Positions 18,705-27,605 of a DNA stretch of 64,000 nucleotides are shown here, one piece after another; positions within the stretch are counted from its first letter, which is position 1; the number at the start of each line of letters is the position of its first letter. The notes below the pieces were generated by a model, which ran no database searches, was not told where the DNA came from, and was given only the letters and a program-made list of their open reading frames with translations. The position numbers and the translations under genes were made by a program. The stretch comes from Acidobacteriaceae bacterium (GTDB taxonomy: Bacteria; Acidobacteriota; Terriglobia; Terriglobales; Acidobacteriaceae): assembly GCA_021323655.1 (NCBI GenBank), contig JAJPKO010000045.1, forward strand, positions 95,674 to 159,673, in the 5' to 3' direction.

Positions 18705-19271
18705 GTGTTCAAGAAACTTCTTGTTTTGACTCTCTTCTTTACGCCGCTTATTTCCGTGGCCCAGGTCGCTCCCTCAAACCGCGGAGGAGGCCTCTCCTTG
18801 TCAGCCGGCGCGGAATTCTCCAGCTTCGATCCTGACTGGGGAACGCAGCGGGTGGAAGGCATCACCGCGCTCTTTGATTTAGACCATCTCTTCCTGAATA
18901 GGCTGGGAGTGGAAGGTGAGGCACGCTGGCTGCACTTCAACAATTCACAGAAAATTTCGCAGAACCACTACCTTCTTGGCCCTCGCTACAGATTTGTCAG
19001 GTTCGGCAACTTCGATCTCTACGGCAAGTTCCTGCTCGGTGGCGGCTGGATGACCTATCCCGGCAACCTTGGCAGCGGCAGCTACTTTGCCTATACGCCT
19101 GGGATTATTCTGGATTACCGGCTCACGCGGCGCTGGACCGTCCGCGGCGACTATGAATACCAGTTCTGGCCTGCCGCTCCCGGCGACCAATTTACCAAAC
19201 CCTTCGGCAAAAAGAGCTCCGGTCTCAGCCCCAGCGGCTTCAGTGTAGGTGTTTCTTACCGTATCTTCTAA
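18705..19271 (+). CDS. Outer-membrane beta-barrel protein
   Basis: 188 residues from a GTG with TTAGGAGA nine bases upstream; an earlier ATG in frame lacks a ribosome site. FKKLLVLTLFFTPLISVAQ is a classical signal peptide. The mature part alternates polar and hydrophobic residues (LSLSAGAEFSSFDPD, YGKFLLGGGWMTY, RRWTVRGDYEYQFW) and ends SGFSVGVSYRIF, with the terminal aromatic required for barrel assembly. About eight strands, OmpA/OmpW-like in size. It follows the M48-like gene by 85 bp and may be cotranscribed. Function beyond membrane insertion is unknown. Confidence 0.8.
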   Translation: MFKKLLVLTLFFTPLISVAQVAPSNRGGGLSLSAGAEFSSFDPDWGTQRVEGITALFDLDHLFLNRLGVEGEARWLHFNNSQKISQNHYLLGPRYRFVRFGNFDLYGKFLLGGGWMTYPGNLGSGSYFAYTPGIILDYRLTRRWTVRGDYEYQFWPAAPGDQFTKPFGKKSSGLSPSGFSVGVSYRIF

Positions 19272-19379
19272 GCATCCGGGGCCGCGAAGCCAGCCCGCGG
19301 CCCCAGGTTTTATTCTCAAACGTCTGACCCTGGGCTGGAGTATCATCTTCCTAGCAGCAGCTGCTGTTTGAGTGTGTCC

Positions 19380-20582
19380 ATGTCCAAGGGTTTTAAGCGC
19401 GCCATCTTAGCAATTTCCGTACTTCTTGTTGCCATCGTCTTCATCGGTGGCTTTGGCATGAGTGGCGTGCGCGCTGGTACCCAGAGCGACGTTGCCTATC
19501 GCCAGATGGGCGTTTATGAAGAAGTCCTTCACAAAATTCAGAGCGACTATGTTGTTGAGCCCAACCTGAACAAGGTCACCACTGGCGCGCTCCACGGCCT
19601 TCTCGAGTCCCTCGACTCCGATTCCAGCTATCTCACTCCCGCCGAGTACACCACCTATAAAGCCCATGAGAGTGAGGGTGCAACAGCTCAGGTCGGCCTG
19701 AACGTTTCCAAGCGTGGCGGTTACGCCACCGTCGTCTCCGTTATGCCCGGCAGCCCAGCCGAACGCGAACAGATTCAGGATGGCGACATCATTATCGCCA
19801 TTGGAGACCAGCCCACGCGCGAAATGTCTCTGGCCATGATTCGCCTCCTTCTCGAAGGCAAGCCCGGCACTCAGGTCACCTTCTCGCTCGTCCGTCCCGG
19901 CCGCGGCAAGTATGAGCCAGACAAGATCACTCTCACCCGCACCAGTCTTCCAGCGCCCGCCATGGGGCAGCAGGAATACGAAAATTCCAGCATTCTCTAC
20001 CTCAAGCCCGTGGTGCTCACAAAAGAGCGTGTGGATGAGATTGATTCCCGCCTTCACGCTATGCAGAAAAATGGCAACAAGAAGGTCCTCCTCGACCTGC
20101 GCGATGTTGCCCAGGGAGACGAGCAGCAGGCCGTGCGCCTCGCCAATGCATTCCTGAAAACAGGCACCATCGCCATGCTCGAAGGCCAGAAAGTCAGCAA
20201 GCAGACCTTCTCCGCCGACCCATCTAAATTTGTCACCAGTGCGCCATTGGTTGTTCTCGTAAACCACGGAACGTCCGGCCCCGGCGAACTGGTTGCCGCC
20301 GCCGTATTGGACAACAAGCGCGGCGACGTCGTCGGTGACCGCACCTTCGGCGAGGGAAGCGTCCAGAAGACCATCGAGCTTCCCGATGGCGCCGCCCTCA
20401 TCCTCTCCGTCGCAAAATATGAATCCCCCTCAGGCAAGAAGATTCAGGATGAGGCCGTAACGCCAAACGTTCTCGTCGCTTCCGAACTCGACCTGCCAGA
20501 CGATTCAGGCCAGAAGCCCACGCAACACCCTGACGACCAACTCAATAAAGCATTGGACCTGCTCAAGCAGAAAAACGCATAA
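19380..20582 (+). CDS. S41-like PDZ protein lacking the Ser/Lys dyad
   Basis: 400 residues with the C-terminal-processing-protease layout: signal/anchor segment (about 8-30), helical region, PDZ domain (about 85-175, with GGYATVVSVMPGSPAEREQI and GDIIIAIGD) and an S41 core from about 200. The nucleophile motif GSASASE is GTSGPGEL here, so Gly300 occupies the Ser position, and TFGKGSVQ is TFGEGSVQ, so the catalytic Lys is Glu325. The 25-residue spacing of the dyad is kept, which makes the alignment secure. It is probably a non-catalytic scaffold or chaperone in the periplasm. TTG and GTG codons just upstream are alternative starts. Confidence 0.85.
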   Translation: MSKGFKRAILAISVLLVAIVFIGGFGMSGVRAGTQSDVAYRQMGVYEEVLHKIQSDYVVEPNLNKVTTGALHGLLESLDSDSSYLTPAEYTTYKAHESEGATAQVGLNVSKRGGYATVVSVMPGSPAEREQIQDGDIIIAIGDQPTREMSLAMIRLLLEGKPGTQVTFSLVRPGRGKYEPDKITLTRTSLPAPAMGQQEYENSSILYLKPVVLTKERVDEIDSRLHAMQKNGNKKVLLDLRDVAQGDEQQAVRLANAFLKTGTIAMLEGQKVSKQTFSADPSKFVTSAPLVVLVNHGTSGPGELVAAAVLDNKRGDVVGDRTFGEGSVQKTIELPDGAALILSVAKYESPSGKKIQDEAVTPNVLVASELDLPDDSGQKPTQHPDDQLNKALDLLKQKNA

Positions 20583-20613
20583 CGATTCGGCTTTTAATGA
20601 GGGGGCGCTATCC

Positions 20614-20653
20614 GTGGTCATCCTGAGCGGAGCGCGCAATGCGTAGTCGAAAG
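20614..20653 (+). repeat. Possible dispersed intergenic repeat (GTCATCCTGAGCGGAGC type)
   Basis: The stretch beginning GTGGTCATCCTGAGCGGAGC and ending TAGTCGAAAG has the look of a dispersed intergenic sequence that I associate with many bacterial genomes, including acidobacteria. It carries the short dyad GCGCGCAATGCG. I find only one copy in this window, so repetition is not shown here. Confidence 0.3.
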
Positions 20654-20878
20654 CCCTGCACAAACACAGTTGTGCGATGCTTGGCGTAAGTAAGGTCCTT
20701 TGCAGGATGGAGACAACCGCCGAATGCTGGTGACACAGCCTTTCCGAACCTGGGTGGGAGCTGAGGGAACGAAAGAGGATAAGCGCGCCAGAATCTCTGG
20801 CCAGAATTCACCCCAACCTCACCCCGCATCTCAGCTCTTGAGAACTCGTTAAACTATCCTTTGATCAACAGCACTCAG

Positions 20879-23065
20879 ATGACCCCCAGCCCTTTCCGCC
20901 CCGGTGCAGGACGCCGCAAAGTTGCCGGAGGTGTTGCGTTCACCATTTTGCTCATTCTCGCCGCTGCCGTGGGCTCCCTCAGCGGACTCATGCTCGTCTA
21001 CACCGTCAATCTTCCCCAGATTGACGACCTCATGCGCTATCGCCCCAACACCATCACTGAGCTCTACGACACGCACGGCCGCATCTTCGGTTCCTTCGCC
21101 CTCGAGCGCCGCATCCCCGTCAACTACGGTGATTTCTCCCCACTCCTGCGCGAGGCCGTCATCTCCATAGAAGACAAGAATTTTGAAAGCCATTGGGGTG
21201 TCAATATCTTCCGCGTGCTGGGAGCGGCTTATCACGATCTCACCTCCAAAACCCGCGCCCAGGGCGCCTCAACGCTCACCATGCAGCTCGCCCGCAATCT
21301 CTTTCTGAACAACGAGCGCACCTTTGGACGCAAATTACAGGAGGTCCTGCTCTCCATCCAGATCGAGCACGCCTTCACCAAGCAGCAGATATTCACCCTT
21401 TACGCCAACCAGATATACCTCGGTCACGGTGTCTATGGTTTTGAGGCCGGGGCCGAATACTATTTCAGCAAGCATGCCCGCGACCTCACCCTGCCTGAGG
21501 CGGCCCTTCTCGCCGGTCTTCCCAAAGGCCCGGTCGAATACTCGCCCATTCTGAACCCTGATAAGGCATTCCGCCGCCGCAACATGGTCATCAACGCCAT
21601 GCTCGAAGACGGCAAGATCACCGCCGCCCAGGCGAATGTCGCGCGCTCGACTCCGCTTGGGCTGCACATTCAGCCACCCCCCAACAGCATCGCCCCCTGG
21701 TTTGTCGAATCCGTGCGCCGCGAGCTGGAACAGAAACTCGGCCCCGACCAGGTCCACGAAGCCGGACTGAAGGTCTACACCACCCTCGATCTTGATCTGC
21801 AACAGGCGGCCAATCGCGCCGTGCTCGACGGCCTGGCCAACGATGAGCGCCAGCGCGGATGGCGCGGCCATCTCCTCAACGTGATTGCCGGCGGTGTGGG
21901 CATGGAGAGCTTCAAACATCCCGACTGGATCGTGCCACCGCAACCCGGTGGTTATGTCCACGCCCTCGTGACCGCCGTACTGCCTTATCAGGTTACCGCC
22001 CGCGTTGGCGACCATGACCTGCTCCTGGCACCCGAGGACTGGGTGTGGACAAAGTTCCGCACCGCCGACGCATTCCTTAAACCGGGAGACATCATCTACG
22101 TCCATCTCCGCCAGCCCGAGGAGAACATTCTCCGCGGCAGTCTCGAGCAGGACACTGGAGTCGAAGGGGCCCTTCTTGCCATGGACAACGTAACCGGCGA
22201 CGTTCTGGCCATGGTCGGTGGCCGTGACTTCTATATGTCGCAGTTCAACCGTGCCACTCAGGCCGAGCGCCAGACCGGGTCATCCTTCAAGCCCTACGTC
22301 TACACCGCAGCCGTGGAAGAAGGCGCACGGCCAGACGAGATGGTCCTTGACGCTCCCACCTCCTTCGGCAGCTATACGCCGCATAATTACGAAGGCAATT
22401 ACCTCGGCAACATCACCCTGCTCAAGGCTTTTGCCGACTCCCGCAACATCCCCGCCCTCAAGCTTGCCGAGCGGGTCGGCATCCGCAAAGTCATTGATGT
22501 CGCCCATCATTTCGGAATCACCACCAACATCCCCGCCTATCTGCCCATCGCTCTCGGGTCCGTCGAGATCACACTCGAGCAGCAGGTGGCCGCCTATTCC
22601 GTCTTTCCCAATGATGGGATCCGCATCTCCCCCCGCCTTGTCCGGCTCGTCACCACCGCCGACGGCGCCCCGCTGCTTGAAGACAAGCCTGCCGTCAGCG
22701 AAGCCACCAGCGCCCGTACCGCCCGGACCATGATGACCTTTCTGCGCGAAGTCACCCGCTCCGGCACCGCCGCCGCAGCCGCCTCTCTCAACCATCCCAT
22801 CGGAGGAAAAACCGGCACCACCAGTGATTTCACAGATGCATGGTTCATCGGCTTTTCACCGTCCACCACATGTGGCGTCTGGGTCGGGTATGACAACCGT
22901 CAGTCCCTCGGCGAAAAAGAAACGGGCGCCAGAGTTGCCCTCCCCATCTGGATAGATTTCATGCGCGCCGCCATCGCCGGAAAAAACGACGAGAATTTCC
23001 CCGGCGACACCCAACCGTTCCGGCCCCGTGGCCATCCCCCTTCTGCCGTCCGCGCCACACGCTGA
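20879..23065 (+). CDS. Bifunctional penicillin-binding protein 1A
   Basis: 728 residues; class A PBP that polymerises and cross-links peptidoglycan at the inner membrane. After one membrane segment (about 15-42) comes the GT51 glycosyltransferase with EDKNFESHWG (catalytic Glu) and QGASTLTMQLARN. The transpeptidase domain shows SxxK as GSSFKPY, SxN as DSRN and KTG as GKTGTT, all intact. It starts at ATG 20879; an upstream TTG is less likely. It follows the dead S41-like gene after about 300 bp, so it probably has its own promoter. Confidence 0.93.
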   Translation: MTPSPFRPGAGRRKVAGGVAFTILLILAAAVGSLSGLMLVYTVNLPQIDDLMRYRPNTITELYDTHGRIFGSFALERRIPVNYGDFSPLLREAVISIEDKNFESHWGVNIFRVLGAAYHDLTSKTRAQGASTLTMQLARNLFLNNERTFGRKLQEVLLSIQIEHAFTKQQIFTLYANQIYLGHGVYGFEAGAEYYFSKHARDLTLPEAALLAGLPKGPVEYSPILNPDKAFRRRNMVINAMLEDGKITAAQANVARSTPLGLHIQPPPNSIAPWFVESVRRELEQKLGPDQVHEAGLKVYTTLDLDLQQAANRAVLDGLANDERQRGWRGHLLNVIAGGVGMESFKHPDWIVPPQPGGYVHALVTAVLPYQVTARVGDHDLLLAPEDWVWTKFRTADAFLKPGDIIYVHLRQPEENILRGSLEQDTGVEGALLAMDNVTGDVLAMVGGRDFYMSQFNRATQAERQTGSSFKPYVYTAAVEEGARPDEMVLDAPTSFGSYTPHNYEGNYLGNITLLKAFADSRNIPALKLAERVGIRKVIDVAHHFGITTNIPAYLPIALGSVEITLEQQVAAYSVFPNDGIRISPRLVRLVTTADGAPLLEDKPAVSEATSARTARTMMTFLREVTRSGTAAAAASLNHPIGGKTGTTSDFTDAWFIGFSPSTTCGVWVGYDNRQSLGEKETGARVALPIWIDFMRAAIAGKNDENFPGDTQPFRPRGHPPSAVRATR

Positions 23066-23185
23066 GCGGAATACTCGTTGCAACATACAATGTCAGGTGC
23101 TCCGCATTCGCAGAGATGTGGGTTTGCAGAAAAAGCAGGCTGCCAGTATCCTGATCACTATCTCCTGCATCCATGAGAAAGGCTT

Positions 23186-23422
23186 ATGTCTCAGAAACGT
23201 GTCATTCTCTACGGCCAGCCGGGATGCCCTCCCTGCTCAGCGGCCAAACGCTTCCTTACTTCCCTCAAAGTCCCATTTGAATACAAAGATGTAACTGCCG
23301 ACCATTCCACCCTGAGCGAGCTGGCCAGGCTGAACAGCCGCTCAACACCTACCATCGTCGTGGGAGATGAAGTAATGATTGGCTTCGATCCTGGGCGGCT
23401 GGAGCAATTGCTGAAGAGCTAA
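23186..23422 (+). CDS. Glutaredoxin-like protein
   Basis: 78-residue single thioredoxin-fold domain with redox motif CPPC (Cys14, Cys17), the cis-Pro segment STPTIVV and a C-terminal GFDPGRLEQLL. This layout is the NrdH/glutaredoxin type that passes electrons to protein disulfides in the cytoplasm. It stands alone and converges on dapB with a 4-bp overlap of the stop ends. Its physiological reductant cannot be told from sequence. Confidence 0.88.
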   Translation: MSQKRVILYGQPGCPPCSAAKRFLTSLKVPFEYKDVTADHSTLSELARLNSRSTPTIVVGDEVMIGFDPGRLEQLLKS

Positions 23423-24099
23423 AGCTGGTTCGCAATTTCACTGAAGTCCCACACCCCTGTCTTTCCGGCAATCCACTCCGCAGCGCGCACCGCGCCTTCA
23501 GCAAAGGCGCGCCGCGAGAAGGACTCATGCTTCAGCTCGATCATTTCATTCTGCGACCTTGCTTCCACAACGTGAATGCCGGAAACATCGCCCTCACGCT
23601 TTGAGATGATCTCGACCTGCAACGAAGGACTGCACGCTTGCAGCGCCTGCTTCAGCGAGAGCGCCGTACCCGACGGGGCGTCCTTCTTCTGTGCGTGATG
23701 GGTCTCTGTGATGCGGAACTCGTAATGCGGCAGGGAAGCCGCCAGTTCCCGCGCCAGCCGAAGCACGGCCTGTACACCCAGCGAAAAATTCGTACCGTAA
23801 AGTAAGCCTGCGTTCTTCCGCGTCGCCAGCAAACGCATATCGTCCAGATGCTGGTACCATCCTGTGGTGCCGACCACCATCCGCGCTCCATTGGCCAGGC
23901 ACGCACGCATGTTCGCCACCGCGGCCTCCGGCGTAGTGAAGTCAATCACCGCGTCATAGCCAGCGAGAAACGGCGCCGTCAGCGCCATCGCATTGCGGTT
24001 CTCTTCTTCGCCCACTACCCGGACACTATGTCCGTGCTCAGCGGCCACATCGGCCACCACGCGCCCGGTCTTTCCGCGGCCCAGCACAAGAAAAAGCAT
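23419..24099 (-). CDS. dapB: 4-hydroxy-tetrahydrodipicolinate reductase
   Basis: 226 residues; reduces HTPA to tetrahydrodipicolinate in the lysine/diaminopimelate pathway. Motifs: nucleotide site FLVLGRGKTGR, DFTTPEA, GTTGW, and the catalytic THHAQKKDAPSGTAL with His-His and Lys. Slightly shorter than typical (240-270) but no motif is missing. It starts 2 bp after lysC, last of asd-lysC-dapB. Confidence 0.94.
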   Translation of the reverse strand: MLFLVLGRGKTGRVVADVAAEHGHSVRVVGEEENRNAMALTAPFLAGYDAVIDFTTPEAAVANMRACLANGARMVVGTTGWYQHLDDMRLLATRKNAGLLYGTNFSLGVQAVLRLARELAASLPHYEFRITETHHAQKKDAPSGTALSLKQALQACSPSLQVEIISKREGDVSGIHVVEARSQNEMIELKHESFSRRAFAEGAVRAAEWIAGKTGVWDFSEIANQL

Positions 24100-24101
24100 G
24101 G

Positions 24102-25571
24102 CTACCTCGCAGTTGCTGCTGTTGCGCTCTTCCGCGCTTCTACGTCGAAGATTTCCGGATCAGGGTCTTCAAAGAACTCAGCGTGGAGCGAGCGCACCGC
24201 CTCTTCCGCATCATCTTCCTCGATCATGAAGCTCATGTTGATCTCCGAAGCGCCCTGTGAAATCATGCGAATGTTCACATGACGAATGGCCCCGAAGACC
24301 CGCGCTGCAATCCCATTTTGCCCGCGAATGTTCTCGCCTACCATGCAGACCAGCGCCTTGCGGCCTTCATATTTCACGTCCGCCAGCCTGCTCAGGTCGG
24401 CCGCGATCTCAGGGATTTTCTCCGTTGTATCCACCGTCAGCGAAACGCTGACCTCTGACGTCGAAACCAGGTCTACCGGCGTGCGATGCTTGTCGAAAAC
24501 ATCAAAGATCGCCTTCAGATAACCATGCGTCATCAGCATGCGGCTCGCCACCACATCTATAATAGTGACCTTCTTCTTCACCGCAATGGACTTGAACGGA
24601 CTCTGGCATTTAGGGGCCAGCGAGATGATGCGCGTGCCCTCATTCTCAGGATTGCGCGAATTGAGCACCAGCACTGGAATGTTCTTCTGTACCGCTGGAA
24701 GAATGGTGGCCGGATGCAGCACTTTCGCGCCAAAGTAAGCCAGCTCGGCGGCCTCTTCAAAGCTGATGGTCTTCACTCGCAGCGCATCCGGGCACACGCG
24801 CGGATCGGCCGTCATGATGCCGTTTACGTCCGTCCAGATTTCAATGGCCTCGGCATGGATTCCGCCACCCACCAGCGCTGCCGTAAAGTCCGATCCGCCG
24901 CGCCCGAGCGTTGTGGTCACGCCCTTCTCGGTTGAGCCGATAAACCCGCCCATCACCACCGTCTTGCCAGCATAGGCGTGTGGAAGAACGTACTCTCTCA
25001 ACCGCTCTTCAATCAGCGCATCCTGGGGAATGGCTTTGCCATGCTGCGCATCGGTAATAATGCAGCTGCGCGCATCCACATGCACGCCATCCAGCCCGCG
25101 CTGGGCAAATGCTTCGGCAATCATGCGGCTTGAAAGCCGTTCGCCGTACGAAACAATCATGTCGCTGATGCGCGGCGTCAGTTCGCCAACTGCGGAAAGC
25201 CCGCGCAGGATCTCATCCAGCGCGTCAAACTCTGCATCAATCCACGCCTGCGCCGGAGCAAATTCCGGGCCGGTGAAGTCGCTGCAATCCTGTCCCGCTT
25301 TGCCTTCGGCCTGTGAAGTGAGCCGGCAGGTCACTTCCTTGTGTCGGCTCCGCAACCGCGCTGTAATGGCGAGCGCGCCATTGCGATCCCCGCGCGCAGC
25401 CGCGTTGGCAGCAGCCAGCAACTGGTCTGTGACTTTCGCCATCGCGCTGACGACGACAATCGGCTGAAGACCCTGATTGCGCCGCATCGCAACAATGGTC
25501 GAGGTCCGGTGAATGGCAACGGCATCCTCAACTGAGGTCCCGCCAAACTTCATCACGACAAGCTTTTTCAT
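24102..25571 (-). CDS. lysC: Aspartate kinase
   Basis: 489 residues; phosphorylates aspartate at the entry to lysine, threonine and methionine synthesis. N-terminal kinase domain with VMKFGGTSVEDA, the GERLSSRM segment and GRGGSDFTAAL; C-terminal tandem ACT domains (about 330-480) that normally bind the inhibitory amino acid. The long insertion around 60-110 resembles the larger LysC class. Start ATG overlaps the asd stop by 4 bp. Confidence 0.95.
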   Translation of the reverse strand: MKKLVVMKFGGTSVEDAVAIHRTSTIVAMRRNQGLQPIVVVSAMAKVTDQLLAAANAAARGDRNGALAITARLRSRHKEVTCRLTSQAEGKAGQDCSDFTGPEFAPAQAWIDAEFDALDEILRGLSAVGELTPRISDMIVSYGERLSSRMIAEAFAQRGLDGVHVDARSCIITDAQHGKAIPQDALIEERLREYVLPHAYAGKTVVMGGFIGSTEKGVTTTLGRGGSDFTAALVGGGIHAEAIEIWTDVNGIMTADPRVCPDALRVKTISFEEAAELAYFGAKVLHPATILPAVQKNIPVLVLNSRNPENEGTRIISLAPKCQSPFKSIAVKKKVTIIDVVASRMLMTHGYLKAIFDVFDKHRTPVDLVSTSEVSVSLTVDTTEKIPEIAADLSRLADVKYEGRKALVCMVGENIRGQNGIAARVFGAIRHVNIRMISQGASEINMSFMIEEDDAEEAVRSLHAEFFEDPDPEIFDVEARKSATAATAR

Positions 25572-26632
25572 GCCGCGACCGCCACAGGTTCAAGTTTGCC
25601 CAGCTTTACCAGAAGCTCCGCATTCAACAGCGCCGCTCCCGCCGCTCCGCGAATCGTATTGTGCGAGAGCACGGTAAACTTCCAGTCAAACAGAGTACAT
25701 GGGCGCAGGCGGCCAACCACAGCAGCCATGCCATTGCCTCTCATACGGTCCAGCCTGGGTTGCGGACGGTCATCCGCCGCCACAAACTCTACCGGTTGTG
25801 CGGGTGCGGTCGGCAACTCCTGCCCTGCCAGCGGGCGGAACTCACTCCATACTGCCAGAATCTGCTCGCGTGTGGCCGGCTTGCGCAGCTTGATGCTGAC
25901 GCTCTCCGTATGTCCATCCTCTACGGCCACGCGGTTGCAATGGGCTGAAATCTTCGCATCCAGCGGCTGTATGCGCGCGCCGTTCAGTGCGCCCAACAGC
26001 TTCAGCGTCTCCTCCTGCATCTTTTCTTCTTCGCTCTTGATGTAGGGAACGACGTTGCCAAGAATATCGAGCGATGCCACACCCGGATAGCCGGCGCCGC
26101 TCACCGCCTGCATCGTACTCACAAAAATGGATTCAATGCCAAAGTGCTCTTCCAGCGGCTTCAGCGCCAGCGCCAGCCCAATGGCTGAGCAGTTCGGATT
26201 GGTCACAATATATCCGCCAGACTGCTTGCGCCAGCTCTGGCTCTCCAGCAGCGGCAGGTGGTCGCCGTTGACTTCGGGAATGACGAGAGGCACATCTTCC
26301 TGCATGCGGAAAGCGCTGGAGTTGGATATGACCGCGCATCCCGCGGTGGCAAACTTCGGCTCCAGCTCGCGGGCAATGTCAGAGTCGAGCGCGGCAAAAA
26401 TGATCTTTGGAGCGCCTTCCGGCGTCGCAGGAGAAACCTGCATCTCCGCAATCTTCGCAGGAATGGCGGTGTCGAGCTTCCACTTTACAGCGTCGCCATA
26501 ACGCTTGCCAGAGGACTTGTCGCTGGCCGCAAGCCAGGTAATCTCAAACCATGGATGGCGCTCAAGAAGCTGAATAAATCGCTGGCCGACCATTCCAGTC
26601 GCGCCCAGAATGCCAATCTGATGCCGCTGCAT
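25568..26632 (-). CDS. asd: Aspartate-semialdehyde dehydrogenase
   Basis: 354 residues; reduces aspartyl phosphate to the semialdehyde. The N-terminus IGILGATGMVGQRFIQLLE binds NADP; the catalytic Cys lies in NPNCSAIG. The overall pattern (LAASDKSSGKRYGDAVKW, MQAVSGAGYPG) is that of the archaeal/fungal branch of the family rather than the E. coli type. I start it at 26632 because AGAGG lies five bases upstream; the frame is open 36 codons further without a signal. First gene of the asd-lysC-dapB operon. Confidence 0.94.
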   Translation of the reverse strand: MQRHQIGILGATGMVGQRFIQLLERHPWFEITWLAASDKSSGKRYGDAVKWKLDTAIPAKIAEMQVSPATPEGAPKIIFAALDSDIARELEPKFATAGCAVISNSSAFRMQEDVPLVIPEVNGDHLPLLESQSWRKQSGGYIVTNPNCSAIGLALALKPLEEHFGIESIFVSTMQAVSGAGYPGVASLDILGNVVPYIKSEEEKMQEETLKLLGALNGARIQPLDAKISAHCNRVAVEDGHTESVSIKLRKPATREQILAVWSEFRPLAGQELPTAPAQPVEFVAADDRPQPRLDRMRGNGMAAVVGRLRPCTLFDWKFTVLSHNTIRGAAGAALLNAELLVKLGKLEPVAVAA

Positions 26633-26787
26633 GTGCCTCTTTCCATTCAGCGATGGTGTACACCGCTGCCCATGTCTCTTCGAAGGGCTGGACTGTTCGC
26701 TGTACTGAATAGTGTAAACGCTAGTGGCGCAACCATGCACACCAATTGGAGAGGAACGCTACAAATTCCGGGAACGAAATTCGCTTC

Positions 26788-27549
26788 CTACTTCGCAGCG
26801 AACGTAAAGTCCTGCTTCGCCGTCTGCTTTGCGCCTACCGTCACAGTGGCCGTCTGCTGCCCCAGCACTTCATGGTCAGCAACCACTGTATACGTGCCCG
26901 GTGGCAACCCTTTGATCTCGAAGTGTCCTTCTGCATCGCTGACCGCATAGAAGGGATGGTCCACAACATTGATGAATGCCTGCATCCACGGATGATTATT
27001 GCAGCGGACCGGGATCATCAGCTCCGGCTTTTTGAAGACACGCGTTTCCGGCGCGCCATTCGGCCCCTGCGAGATGTCTGTCGCCTGATTGGAGTCCACC
27101 GTGGGCAGCATGTGGACGTTATGCATCGTCGGATCGCTGTTGGTAAAGCGCACCGGTTGGCCCACCATCGCTCCAATCACGTGTGGCGCATAGCGGCAGC
27201 CCTTCTGGTCCATGACCACAGGTATGGCCGGAGCAGCGTAGACCTTGTTCCCCAGCCCGTCCTTTACATAGATAAAGACATTCCCCAGCCCGCCATCCTT
27301 GCCCACATACTGCTCGCTGTAATTTGCAGGAGAAAGACTGCACACCGGGTCCTGCGCCATATCAATCAGCACAGGCGCAGGCATCTTCCCAGAGAAATGG
27401 ATTGTGCCCGAGATCGTACCCGCCGTGTTCCAGTCAATCTGCGTGTATTGTGCAGCCTGCTCGCCGCTTCCGGCTGACGGCTTCCTGCAACCGGCAGCCA
27501 GAAGGAAAACACTACAAACAACCGAAACAGCAAAAACAGACCGTCTCAT
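26788..27549 (-). CDS. Cupredoxin-like lipoprotein with carboxypeptidase-regulatory domain
   Basis: 253 residues. LLAAGC at 17-22 is a lipobox, so the protein should be lipid-anchored. Residues about 125-205 look like a plastocyanin-type fold: a VRFTNSDPTMHNVHML strand with His, then later PVRCNNHPWM giving Cys, His and Met, the usual type-1 copper ligand set. Residues about 215-253 form a small beta-sandwich (GHFEIKGLPPGTYTVVADHE) of the carboxypeptidase-regulatory kind. It may carry electrons or bind copper at the membrane. It is 155 bp upstream of asd on the same strand; a functional link is not evident. Confidence 0.75.
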   Translation of the reverse strand: MRRSVFAVSVVCSVFLLAAGCRKPSAGSGEQAAQYTQIDWNTAGTISGTIHFSGKMPAPVLIDMAQDPVCSLSPANYSEQYVGKDGGLGNVFIYVKDGLGNKVYAAPAIPVVMDQKGCRYAPHVIGAMVGQPVRFTNSDPTMHNVHMLPTVDSNQATDISQGPNGAPETRVFKKPELMIPVRCNNHPWMQAFINVVDHPFYAVSDAEGHFEIKGLPPGTYTVVADHEVLGQQTATVTVGAKQTAKQDFTFAAK

Positions 27550-27575
27550 AGCTTCTCCAGAAAATATCAGGGTGC

Positions 27576-27600
27576 CCCAGGTCTCCTCAGGAGACCTGGG
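27576..27600 (-). terminator. Hairpin downstream of isocitrate dehydrogenase gene
   Basis: CCCAGGTCTCC and GGAGACCTGGG form a perfect 11-bp stem with a 3-nt loop directly after the isocitrate dehydrogenase stop. The T-run on the minus strand is weak (ATATTTT about ten bases later), so termination may be partial. Confidence 0.6.
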
Positions 27601-27605
27601 AGTTT

